This document shows positions 32,688 to 40,391 of a stretch of DNA of 64,000 bases, in pieces. Position 1 is the first letter of the stretch; every line of letters begins with the position of its first letter. This DNA comes from JANSYL01 sp963921255 (lineage in GTDB: Bacteria > Pseudomonadota > Alphaproteobacteria > Rhodobacterales > Rhodobacteraceae). The position numbers and the translations under genes were made by a program. The notes under the pieces are model-generated. The model searched no databases, was not told where the DNA came from, and saw only the letters and a list, made by a program, of their open reading frames with translations. The stretch is from the NCBI GenBank assembly GCA_963921255.3, contig CAWUEW020000003.1, forward strand, positions 62,001-126,000. The letters are read 5' to 3'.

Positions 32688-34207
32688 GACGCTGCCTCCG
32701 CCGCGTCATGCATGTCATGCGCGCCGCCCAGCATCAGGCCAATCTCTTCCATGCTCAGCCCGCGGGCCGGGCGCGGCGCGCCGAGGCGCCCCTCGTTCAG
32801 GGCGCAGAACCGGTCCGAGATTTCCAGAAGCTCGTCCAGATCCTGGCTGATCACGATCACTGCCGCGCCGTTCTGGGCCAGATCGAGCAAGGCCTGCCGA
32901 ATAGCGGCCGCCGCGCTGGCATCCACGCCCCATGTGGGCTGGTTGACCACCAGCACCTTGGGATCCTGGAGGATCTCCCGACCGATCACGTATTTCTGCA
33001 AATTGCCGCCCGACAGCGCTCGTGCGGCCACTTCGGTGCCGGGGGTGCGCACATCGAACCGCTCGATCACGCTTTGCGCAAACCCGCGCGCACCGCGCCA
33101 ATTCACGAACCCGTTCGTATCCAGCCCTTGCCGCAACCGGGCCGTCAGAACCGCGTTTTCGGTCAGGCTCATATCCGGGGCGGCCGCATGGCCAAGACGC
33201 TCTTCGGGCGCGCAGAGCAACCCAAGTCTGCGCCGTGCATTCGGGCCAAGGGCCCCCACGGGCTGGCCTTCCAATTCAATGGCGCCCGGGGCGACGCGGG
33301 TTTCGCCCGACAAGGCTGCCAGAAGCTCGTCCTGCCCATTGCCGGCAACACCGCCAATGCCCAGCACTTCGCCCGCGCGCACCTCCAGCCCGATATGGCG
33401 CAGCGGTGTGCCGAACGGCGTGGCCGGCGTCACCGACAGGCCCGACACATGCAGCAGAATGTCCCCGGGTTCGGTCGCGTCTCGCGCCGGTTGGCTCAGC
33501 GATTTGCCGACCATAAGTTCCGCCATTTCGGCCGCCGAAACTTCGCTTGGCGTGCAGGTCGCCACCTTCTTGCCCAAGCGCAGAATGGTCGCTTCGTCGC
33601 ACAGCGCCCGGATCTCTTCCAACTTGTGGGAGATATACAGGATCGCCGTGCCCTCGGCGCTCAGTTGGCGCAGCGTGTGGAACAGGATCTCCACCTCCTG
33701 CGGGGTCAGGACGCTGGTCGGTTCGTCCATGATCAGCAGCTTCGGATCCTGCAACAGACAACGGATGATCTCGACCCTTTGCCGCTCCCCCGCTGACAGA
33801 TCCCCCACCAGACGGTCCGGGTCCAGCGGCAGGCCGTATTGCTCGGACACGTCCCGGATGCGTTCGGCCAGATCACGCGGCTTGGGCGGGTTTTCCATGC
33901 CAAGCGCGATGTTCTCGGCCACCGACAAGGCCTCGAAGAGTGAGAAATGCTGAAACACCATCGCCACGCCCGAGGCGCGTGCGGCCCGCGGTTCACTGGG
34001 GGTGTAGGGCGCGCCATTCAAGGTCATCTGGCCGGTGTCCGGCTTCACCAGCCCGTAGATCATTTTCACAAGCGTGGACTTGCCCGCACCGTTTTCGCCC
34101 AGAAGCGCATGCACTTCCCCGGGCTGGATCGCGAACGACACGTCGTCATTGGCGACAACACCCGGATAGGCCTTGGTCAGGCCTTGGAGGTCCAAAAGCG
34201 CGGTCAT
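32684..34207 (-). CDS. ABC transporter ATP-binding protein (duplicated, nucleoside/purine type)
   Basis: This 507-residue ATPase consists of two fused ABC domains, as in RbsA- and YufO-type proteins. The first has Walker A GENGAGKST, the family-specific Q-loop AMVFQHFSLFEALSVAENIA, signature LSAGERQRVEI and Walker B LLIMDEPTSVLTPQE. The second domain has a degenerate Walker A (GVAGNGQDE) and the signature LSGGNLQKYVIGREIL, usual for this class. It drives import through the two permeases encoded after it. It overlaps xdhC upstream and the permease downstream, each by four bases. Confidence 0.94.
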   Translation of the reverse strand: MTALLDLQGLTKAYPGVVANDDVSFAIQPGEVHALLGENGAGKSTLVKMIYGLVKPDTGQMTLNGAPYTPSEPRAARASGVAMVFQHFSLFEALSVAENIALGMENPPKPRDLAERIRDVSEQYGLPLDPDRLVGDLSAGERQRVEIIRCLLQDPKLLIMDEPTSVLTPQEVEILFHTLRQLSAEGTAILYISHKLEEIRALCDEATILRLGKKVATCTPSEVSAAEMAELMVGKSLSQPARDATEPGDILLHVSGLSVTPATPFGTPLRHIGLEVRAGEVLGIGGVAGNGQDELLAALSGETRVAPGAIELEGQPVGALGPNARRRLGLLCAPEERLGHAAAPDMSLTENAVLTARLRQGLDTNGFVNWRGARGFAQSVIERFDVRTPGTEVAARALSGGNLQKYVIGREILQDPKVLVVNQPTWGVDASAAAAIRQALLDLAQNGAAVIVISQDLDELLEISDRFCALNEGRLGAPRPARGLSMEEIGLMLGGAHDMHDAAEAAS

Positions 34208-34974
34208 CCCCGTCCTGTCCGCGCCGTATGTGCCGAATCTTTAAGCATCTGCCCACTGAGTAGCCGCGCGGCCACGCCAATCGCAATGGCTTGCGGGTGT
34301 TTCCCCAGGCTCGGGTCCCCAATCGGGCAGTCGATGCGCGAAATTTGGGCATCCTCATGCCCCAATGCCCGCAGGCGTTTGCGAAAGCGGGCCCATTTCG
34401 TGGCGGACCCGATCACGCCGCAACTGTCGAACCCATGGCTCAGCGCCGCGTGGCACAGCGCAAGGTCCAGATCATGGCTGTAGGTCAGGATGAGGTGATG
34501 GGCCGTTTTCGGCGCATGGGTCATCAGGCGCGGCGGATCGGCGGCCAGGGTGACGGCGACGCTATCGGGCCGCAGGTCGGGAAACCGGTCGGCGCTGGTA
34601 TCCACCCAAGTCAGCGCAAACGCGGGCAGGGGCGATAGGGTGTCCACCAGGGCCCGCCCGACATGGCCTGCGCCCCAGATCCAAAGGGGGGTGCCTTGCG
34701 GGTGGTCCATCCCGGCGGCGGCGTCAAAGCGCAAGGTGACCGCGCCGCCGCAACATTGCCCAAGCGCCGGGCCAAGGGGCAGCACGCGTTCGGCCTCGGT
34801 TGTGCCGTCGGCCAGCATGGCCCGGGCCTGCCGCATCGCCTCCCATTCCAGGGCGCCGCCCCCGATGGTGCCTTCAATCCGGTCCGCATAGACCAGCATC
34901 GCAGTTCCCGCCGCCCGGGGGGTCGAGCCCTGGGCCCGCGCGATGGTGACCCGGATCGCGGCAATCCCGGTCAT
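34204..34974 (-). CDS. xdhC: Xanthine dehydrogenase accessory protein XdhC
   Basis: XdhC binds molybdenum cofactor, has it sulfurated and inserts it into xanthine dehydrogenase. The protein has about 256 residues from the ATG at 34974, which overlaps the xdhB stop (ATGA). Family features are ITIARAQGSTPRAAGTAMLV-like N-terminal sequence, TIGGGALEWEAMRQARAML, the cofactor-ligand cysteines in LGQCCGGAV, and the Rossmann part with LWIWGAGHVGRALVDTL. The C-terminal part includes CGVIGSATKWARFRKRL. The open frame to 35163 is not coding. Operon context with xdhAB leaves little doubt. Confidence 0.94.
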   Translation of the reverse strand: MTGIAAIRVTIARAQGSTPRAAGTAMLVYADRIEGTIGGGALEWEAMRQARAMLADGTTEAERVLPLGPALGQCCGGAVTLRFDAAAGMDHPQGTPLWIWGAGHVGRALVDTLSPLPAFALTWVDTSADRFPDLRPDSVAVTLAADPPRLMTHAPKTAHHLILTYSHDLDLALCHAALSHGFDSCGVIGSATKWARFRKRLRALGHEDAQISRIDCPIGDPSLGKHPQAIAIGVAARLLSGQMLKDSAHTARTGRG

Positions 34975-37412
34975 CCGCGTGCACGTCCAATGGCCGCCAG
35001 AACCGCCTCGGCCGTGGCCGGGGCCTGCAGGTCGGGATAGCCGGGGCCGCAAGCCGCGCAGGCGTCGCTCAAGGCCAAAAGCGCGCTGATCCCCAACATC
35101 AGCGGCGGCTCGCCCACTGCCTTGGAGCGATAAATCGTGTCTTCGCGATTGGCCCCTTCCCACAAGGCGACATTAAAGATGTCCGGGCGGTCCGAGCAGG
35201 CGGGGATCTTGTAGGTCGACGGCGCATGGGTCTTCAGATGTCCCTTGCCGTCCCAAACCAATTCTTCCGTGGTCAACCAACCTGCGCCCTGCACATAGCC
35301 ACCTTCGATCTGGCCGATATCCAACGCCGGGTTCAGGGATGCGCCGCAATCATGCAGGATGTCGGTGCGCAGAATGCGGTTCTCGCCGGTCAGGGTGTCG
35401 ATCACCACCTCGGTGCAGGCCGCGCCATAGGCGAAATAGAAAAACGGGCGGCCCTGGCCCGCGATCCGGTCCCATTCGATCTTGGGGGTTTTGTAAAAGC
35501 CCGTCGCGCTAAGCGATACGCGCGCCATGTAGGTCTTCTGGACCGCCGCCTCGAACGGCATCTCGGCCCCGCCGGCCCGCAGCATCCCGTCCTCGAAGGT
35601 GATCTGATGCGCCTCGGCCTGCAGGTCCGGCGCCACCACCGCCGCGATCCGGTCGCGGATCTCGTCGCAGGCCGCCTTGACCGCCATGCCGTTCAGATCC
35701 GACCCGGACGAGGCCGCCGTGGCCGAGGTGTTGGGCACTTTGCCGGTGTCGGTTGCGGTGATCTTGACCCGGTCCAGCGGGACACCGAACCGGTCGGCGG
35801 CAACCTGCGCGACCTTCTGGAACAGACCCTGCCCCATTTCGGTACCACCATGGTTCATGTGGATCGAGCCATCCTGGTAGACATGCACCAAGGCGCCGGC
35901 CTGGTTCAGGTGGGTCAGGGTGAAGGAAATGCCGAACTTGACCGGCGTGAGCGCAATCCCCCTTTTCAGCACCGGATTTGCGGCGTTCCAAGTGGCCACG
36001 GCGGCGCGGCGCGCGGCGTAGTCGCTGGTCTCGGCCAAGCGCGCGGTCAGGCCATGCAGGATGAAATCTTCGACCGCCATGCCATAGGGCGTCACCCCGT
36101 CGCGCGCGGCCACAGGCTCGGGCGAATGCTGGCCGCCAAAGCGCGTCCCACGGCCCGTGCCGGTCTCCACCTGAACTGACCCTTGCCCGCTCAGCCCGGT
36201 GTCAGACAGCCGCCCCCCGGTCTCTGTTTCAAAAATATCCCCGCCGGAGGCGCCGACACCCGCCCAGGGCGCTTCGGCATAGTAATTCAGGCGGCGCACC
36301 TCCAACGGGTCGCGGCCCAGATGATGCGCGACGTGATCCAGCACGCGCTCGATTCCCACCATGCCTTGCGGCCCGCCAAAGCCCCGGAAGGCCGTCGCGC
36401 TCTGCGTGTTCGTTTTCAGCCGGTGCGAGGTGATGCGGCACGCAGGCAGGTCATAGGCGTTGTCGGCATGCAGCATCGCCCGGTCGGCCACGGGCAGAGA
36501 CAGGTCCATCGACCAGCCACAGCGGATCAACTGCGTGAAATCAACGCCTGCAATCCGCCCTTCGTCGTCGAACCCGACCCTATAGGCGATCCGCGCATCA
36601 TGGCGCTTGCCGGTGATGATGAAATCATCGTCGCGGTCATAGCGCATCTTGGCGGGTCGTCCGGTGCGTGCGGCGACAAGGGCGCAGGCAATGGCCAGGT
36701 GATTGCCCTGGCTCTCCTTGCCGCCAAATCCACCGCCCATCCGGCGCACTTCCACCCGCACACTGTGCATCGGTTGGCCTAGGGCATCGGCCACCTTGTG
36801 CTGGATTTCGGTGGGATGCTGGCTCGACGAATGCACCACCATATCGCAGCCTTCCTGCGGCACGGCCAGCGCGGATTGCCCCTCCAGATAGAAATGCTCC
36901 TGTCCTCCAATGTCGATTTGGCCGTCGATCACATGGCGCGCCGTCGACAGCGCGGCATCGACATCGCCCTTCCCATAGACGCGCGGCCCCTCTTCAAAGA
37001 TCGACCCGGCGGCCATTGCGTCGTCGATGGTCAGGATCGCGGGGGCGTCGTCATAGGTGATCTGGGCCAAGGCCGCCGCCTTGCGCGCCGCCAGATGCGA
37101 GCTGGCCGCAACGACAAACAGGGGCTGGCCCGCATAGTGCACGCTGCCATCTGACAAAAGCGGCTCATCATGGGCCGAGGGCGAGCAATCGGGGATCACC
37201 GCAAGGTCTGTGCCCGCAATCACATCGACCACACCGGGTGCGGCCCGCACGGCGGACAGGTCCATCGCTGTTAAGCGCCCGGCGGCGATCGCGCTGGTCC
37301 CAAAGGCGAGGTGCAGGCAGTCCGCCGGGGTTGGGATGTCGTCGACATAGCGCGCGGCCCCGGTGACATGCAGCGGGGCGGTGTCGTGGGGCAGGGGCTT
37401 GTGCACACTCAT
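34971..37412 (-). CDS. xdhB: Xanthine dehydrogenase molybdopterin-binding subunit
   Basis: This 813-residue large subunit of the Rhodobacter-type xanthine dehydrogenase holds the molybdenum cofactor and active site for oxidising hypoxanthine to xanthine and urate. It carries typical motifs: TGAARYVDDIPTPADCLHLA, GGQEHFYLEGQSALAVPQEG, VRRMGGGFGGKESQGNHLAI, TAFRGFGGPQGM and the C-terminal GVGEPP-like KAVGEPPLMLGISALLA. It is roughly 35 residues longer than I expect for this subunit. The extra part, about residues 386-430, begins with an in-frame intergenic repeat (GASGGDIFETETGG). The gene overlaps xdhA and xdhC by four bases each. Confidence 0.93.
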   Translation of the reverse strand: MSVHKPLPHDTAPLHVTGAARYVDDIPTPADCLHLAFGTSAIAAGRLTAMDLSAVRAAPGVVDVIAGTDLAVIPDCSPSAHDEPLLSDGSVHYAGQPLFVVAASSHLAARKAAALAQITYDDAPAILTIDDAMAAGSIFEEGPRVYGKGDVDAALSTARHVIDGQIDIGGQEHFYLEGQSALAVPQEGCDMVVHSSSQHPTEIQHKVADALGQPMHSVRVEVRRMGGGFGGKESQGNHLAIACALVAARTGRPAKMRYDRDDDFIITGKRHDARIAYRVGFDDEGRIAGVDFTQLIRCGWSMDLSLPVADRAMLHADNAYDLPACRITSHRLKTNTQSATAFRGFGGPQGMVGIERVLDHVAHHLGRDPLEVRRLNYYAEAPWAGVGASGGDIFETETGGRLSDTGLSGQGSVQVETGTGRGTRFGGQHSPEPVAARDGVTPYGMAVEDFILHGLTARLAETSDYAARRAAVATWNAANPVLKRGIALTPVKFGISFTLTHLNQAGALVHVYQDGSIHMNHGGTEMGQGLFQKVAQVAADRFGVPLDRVKITATDTGKVPNTSATAASSGSDLNGMAVKAACDEIRDRIAAVVAPDLQAEAHQITFEDGMLRAGGAEMPFEAAVQKTYMARVSLSATGFYKTPKIEWDRIAGQGRPFFYFAYGAACTEVVIDTLTGENRILRTDILHDCGASLNPALDIGQIEGGYVQGAGWLTTEELVWDGKGHLKTHAPSTYKIPACSDRPDIFNVALWEGANREDTIYRSKAVGEPPLMLGISALLALSDACAACGPGYPDLQAPATAEAVLAAIGRARG
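36217..36254 (-). repeat. Intergenic repeat element inserted in frame in xdhB
   Basis: Read on the minus strand, this block runs GGCGCCTCCGGCGGGGATAT, then TTTTGAAACAGAGACCGG. It aligns with the block at 28733-28770 (same GGGATATTT, GAAACAGAGAC core). Inside xdhB it encodes residues around 386-398 without breaking the frame. Confidence 0.7.
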
Positions 37413-38791
37413 GGGCGCACCTCCAACACGCTGACCGGCGCGCCGGACAGGTCCAGGAAGTACCGTTGCAACAAACCCTCCGCCGCCCGAAGGCGATAGT
37501 CGGCCGAGGCGCGCATGTCGCTCAGCGGGGCAAAATCCTCGGCGAATTTGGGACGGGCGGCATCAATCGTGGCCAGCGTCCAGGCCTGTCCGATCAGGGC
37601 CTCCTCGACCGCGCTGGCGCGTTTCGGGACCCCGGCCATGCCGCCAAACGCGATGCGCGCCTCGGTCACCGCGCCGTCTTCAACCGTGACGTTGAAGCAC
37701 CCACACACGGCCGAGATATCTTGGTCAAACCGCTTCGAGATCTTGTAGCAGCGCAGCCGGTCCTCCTGCACAGGGATCGAGATCGCCTCGACGAATTCCC
37801 CCGCTGCGCGGTCCTGTTGGCCATAGTCCAGGAAGAAGGACTCCAATGGGATTTCCCGGCGGGCATCCCCGTGGCGCAGGACCAGTGTCGCGCCCAAGGC
37901 AATCAGGGCCGGGGGGCTGTCCCCGATGGGTGACCCGTTTGCAATGTTCCCGCCGACCGTCGCCGCGTTGCGCACCTGAACCGAGCCATAGCGGCGGATC
38001 ATCTCGGCGAAGCTTGGGTGACGCGCGGCCATCACCGGCAAAAGGTCGGTCAGTGTCGTCATCGCCCCCACGCGGATTGTTTCTCCATCGGAAACAATCC
38101 CCCGCAGGTCTGCGCATCGATTCAGGAATGCCACCGGAGCCAAGTCCCGCAACCCTTTCGTGGCCCACAGGCCCACATCCGTCGCACCGGCCACAAGCGT
38201 CGCGTCCGGATGTGCGGCGTACCACTCCGCAAGCGCGTCGGTGTCCCGCGGCGCCACGATCTGGTCGCTAGGCGGGGTGTCCTGCGCCAGAACTTCCACC
38301 GCCTCGGCGTCCTCCAGCATCCAGTCCGGCACAGGCACGGCCTCTGCGGCCTCTGCGGCACGGATGATCGGGGCGTATCCGGTGCAACGGCACAGGTTCC
38401 CGGCGAGTTGATCGTCGTGGTCCGTGGCCCCGTTCAGATGCGCCACCGCCATCGAAACCACGAAGCCCGGTGTGCAAAAGCCGCATTGACTGCCGTGGTG
38501 GGTGACCATGGCCGCCTGAACCGGATGCATCTGCCCATCCGGCCCGGACATCCCTTCAACCGTGCGCACCGCCTTTCCCGCCAGTTGCGGCAGGAACAGG
38601 ATGCAGGCGTTCAGGGCGCGGGATCCGTCGGCATCTGTCACCATCACGGTGCAGGCGCCACAATCGCCTTCGTTGCAGCCCTCCTTGGTGCCCGTCAGAC
38701 GGCGCGTTTCGCGCAGCCAATCCAGCAGAGTGACGGTCGGCTCGACCGAAACGTCCTGCGGTTCCCCGTTCAAAAGAAACCGGATGCTCAT
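37409..38791 (-). CDS. xdhA: Xanthine dehydrogenase small subunit (FeS and FAD)
   Basis: This 460-residue subunit carries two [2Fe-2S] clusters and FAD and passes electrons from the molybdenum centre to NAD+. The N-terminal plant-type ferredoxin motif is GCNEGDCGACTVMVTD, and the second cluster is held by QCGFCTPGFVVSMA and GNLCRCTGYAPI. The FAD domain shows LVAGATDVGLWATKG and RNAATVGGNIANGSPIGDSP. Length is normal. It is the first gene of the long overlapping operon that runs through xdhB, xdhC and the BMP-type transporter, so this operon couples purine uptake with oxidation. Confidence 0.95.
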   Translation of the reverse strand: MSIRFLLNGEPQDVSVEPTVTLLDWLRETRRLTGTKEGCNEGDCGACTVMVTDADGSRALNACILFLPQLAGKAVRTVEGMSGPDGQMHPVQAAMVTHHGSQCGFCTPGFVVSMAVAHLNGATDHDDQLAGNLCRCTGYAPIIRAAEAAEAVPVPDWMLEDAEAVEVLAQDTPPSDQIVAPRDTDALAEWYAAHPDATLVAGATDVGLWATKGLRDLAPVAFLNRCADLRGIVSDGETIRVGAMTTLTDLLPVMAARHPSFAEMIRRYGSVQVRNAATVGGNIANGSPIGDSPPALIALGATLVLRHGDARREIPLESFFLDYGQQDRAAGEFVEAISIPVQEDRLRCYKISKRFDQDISAVCGCFNVTVEDGAVTEARIAFGGMAGVPKRASAVEEALIGQAWTLATIDAARPKFAEDFAPLSDMRASADYRLRAAEGLLQRYFLDLSGAPVSVLEVRP

Positions 38792-38976
38792 GAAAATCAG
38801 CCCGCCGCGTTACCGTAGTTCGGGGGGTCGTCCGGCCTTCGATGCGGCGTAGAAGGCGGCCCCGTTTCCCTGTTTGACCGCGCCAAGAAAAGCGGGCTGA
38901 GGGTCGAATTTCAAGGGAAACGGCGGCGCGGCTGCAAATTATTCAGGCGTCTGCCCGAATTTCGGGCGTGGCAGGC

Positions 38977-39452
38977 CTAGTCCAGCGTGGCGACGAGACC
39001 CGCAAGTTGTTCCAGTGTCGTGCCCCAACCCCCTTCGAACCCCATCTCCAGATGGTGGGCCCGCTTGGCCGCCGTGCTGTGCATGATGTGCGCCGAATAC
39101 AGTGTTTGCCGGTCGCCTGTCCGTTCGAGGCGCAGGTCGACGGTCATGAAGGGCTCGGACGGGGCTGGCCGGAACCCTGCAAGCAAGGCGTCGGTATAGA
39201 CCAGCCGGCTATAGGGCTCGGCAAGAATGCAGCTGCCGTCGTTGGGCATCATGCCTCCGTCGGGCAGGCGCATCACGTTGAAGGCCCGCCCGCCCGGGCG
39301 CAGCTCGTTCTGCGCCTCAACCACCTCGACGCCGGGGGGGTGAACCATTGCTTGAACAGGTCCGGCTCGGCCCAACACCGCCAGATCGTTTCGGGCCGGC
39401 AGGGCATCATCCGCTCGATGGTCAGATCAAGCTCGGGGTCAAAATCAAACAT
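38977..39452 (-). pseudogene. SRPBCC/AHSA1 protein gene with a one-base frameshift
   Basis: The repaired product is a START-like (AHSA1/SRPBCC) protein of about 158 residues. The first frame gives MFDFDPELDLTIERMMPCRP and RCWAEPDLFKQWFTPP; the second continues GVEVVEAQNELRPGGRAFNV and ends LEMGFEGGWGTTLEQLAGLV. The switch falls in a run of seven G (39334-39340); one more base would restore the frame. It may be a real lesion or a homopolymer sequencing error. It follows a second SRPBCC gene and an ArsR gene in one operon, a common arrangement in which ArsR represses the SRPBCC genes. Ligand unknown. Confidence 0.8.
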
Positions 39453-39472
39453 GATGGGCTCCGCAAAAAGGA

Positions 39473-39928
39473 TTACTGGGGTTTGGCGGCGGCATAGGCC
39501 ACGAAATTGTCCATCGCGTGGGTCCAGCCGGCTTCGAACTCGGAAAACATCTCGGCCCCGATGAAGCTTTGCAGGCACAGCGTCACCGTCAACGCGGTTC
39601 CCTCGCCGTCCGCCTCCAGGTCGTAGGTGGCCAGCGTCGTCCCAAGCATCGTGCCTTCCGCCGCCAGTGTTTCGACATAAATGATGCGCTCGGGCTCACG
39701 GCAAATCCAATCCGTCGTCACATCCACATACGGGTTGTCGGCAGGCCCGCAGCGCGACTGTTCGCGCCCACCCGGCACAGGCTCCGGTTGGTTTTCGATC
39801 AGAACCACCTGGTCGGGTCCGGGTGGCCCCCAAATCGCGCGGTGTTCAGCGTCCGTCAGGCACGCGGCAATCCGTGTTGGGGACGCCGCGATCTGGCGGC
39901 GAAAGGTCAGAACTTGGGCATCGGTCAT
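39473..39928 (-). CDS. SRPBCC (AHSA1-like) protein
   Basis: This 151-residue START-like fold protein probably binds a small hydrophobic ligand. The family pattern is FRRQIAASPTRIAACLTDAE near the start, WGPPGPDQVVLIEN, TTDWICREPERIIYVETLAA and the C-terminal helix MFSEFEAGWTHAMDNFVAYA. Its ATG overlaps the ArsR gene stop by four bases, so the two are translated together. AHSA1-like proteins paired with ArsR regulators are widespread, but their ligands are mostly unknown. It precedes the frameshifted second SRPBCC gene by 20 bases. Confidence 0.88.
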   Translation of the reverse strand: MTDAQVLTFRRQIAASPTRIAACLTDAEHRAIWGPPGPDQVVLIENQPEPVPGGREQSRCGPADNPYVDVTTDWICREPERIIYVETLAAEGTMLGTTLATYDLEADGEGTALTVTLCLQSFIGAEMFSEFEAGWTHAMDNFVAYAAAKPQ

Positions 39929-40263
39929 GGGGTTGTCCCTTCTTCGTGTTCAAGCGCTTCGGCAAGCGCGGCCAATCGGTCCAGACGGCCATCCCAAAGG
40001 CGCTTTTGCTGGTCGATCCAGGTTTCCACGGCGCCAAGCGCCTCGGGGTGCAGCGTGCAGACCCGCACGCGCCCCTCCTTGCGGGATCGCACGAGGCCTG
40101 CGCGCTCCAAGGCGTCGAGATGCTTGAGGAAACTGGGCAAGGCCATGTCATGGGGCGCGGCCAGATCCTTGACCGCGGCCTCACCTTGCCCAAGCCGGGC
40201 CACCACGGCGCGGCGTGTCGGGTCGGAGAGGGCGGAGAAGATCGAATCAAGTTGGTAAGCCAT
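39925..40263 (-). CDS. ArsR-family transcriptional regulator
   Basis: This winged-helix repressor has 112 residues from the ATG at 40263. It shows the ArsR pattern IFSALSDPTRRAVVARLGQG, then a recognition region AAPHDMALPSFLKHLDALER and wing GLVRSRKEGRVRVCTLHPEA. There is no metal-binding CxC motif, so it is of the non-metal subgroup that usually accompanies SRPBCC genes. The start codon sits inside a palindrome that matches a second palindrome 39 bases upstream, which suggests it represses its own operon. Starts further upstream (40278, 40335) are possible but would place the operator inside the coding region. Confidence 0.9.
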   Translation of the reverse strand: MAYQLDSIFSALSDPTRRAVVARLGQGEAAVKDLAAPHDMALPSFLKHLDALERAGLVRSRKEGRVRVCTLHPEALGAVETWIDQQKRLWDGRLDRLAALAEALEHEEGTTP

Positions 40264-40272
40264 ATGGCTAAC
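40255..40272. promoter_or_regulatory. ArsR operator candidate 1
   Basis: GTAAGCCATATGGCTAAC is an 18-bp near-perfect inverted repeat (one mismatched pair) with a perfect AGCCATATGGCT core. It contains the ArsR start codon. The same architecture recurs at 40294-40311. Confidence 0.6.
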
Positions 40273-40293
40273 TAACATGCGACCGTCGAAAAG

Positions 40294-40311
40294 GATAGCC
40301 GTGTGGCTAAC
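40294..40311. promoter_or_regulatory. ArsR operator candidate 2
   Basis: GATAGCCGTGTGGCTAAC repeats the TAGCC-N4-GGCTA pattern of the first operator, with centres 39 bp apart, close to a whole number of helical turns. It lies in the divergent gap toward dnaE. Confidence 0.6.
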
Positions 40312-40391
40312 TATTTGCAGAACTCTGAAATCCACAAGATCAGGTGGCGGGCTGCTTCCCCCCTGCCATCCCTTGCGGTAGCGTCAGACAC

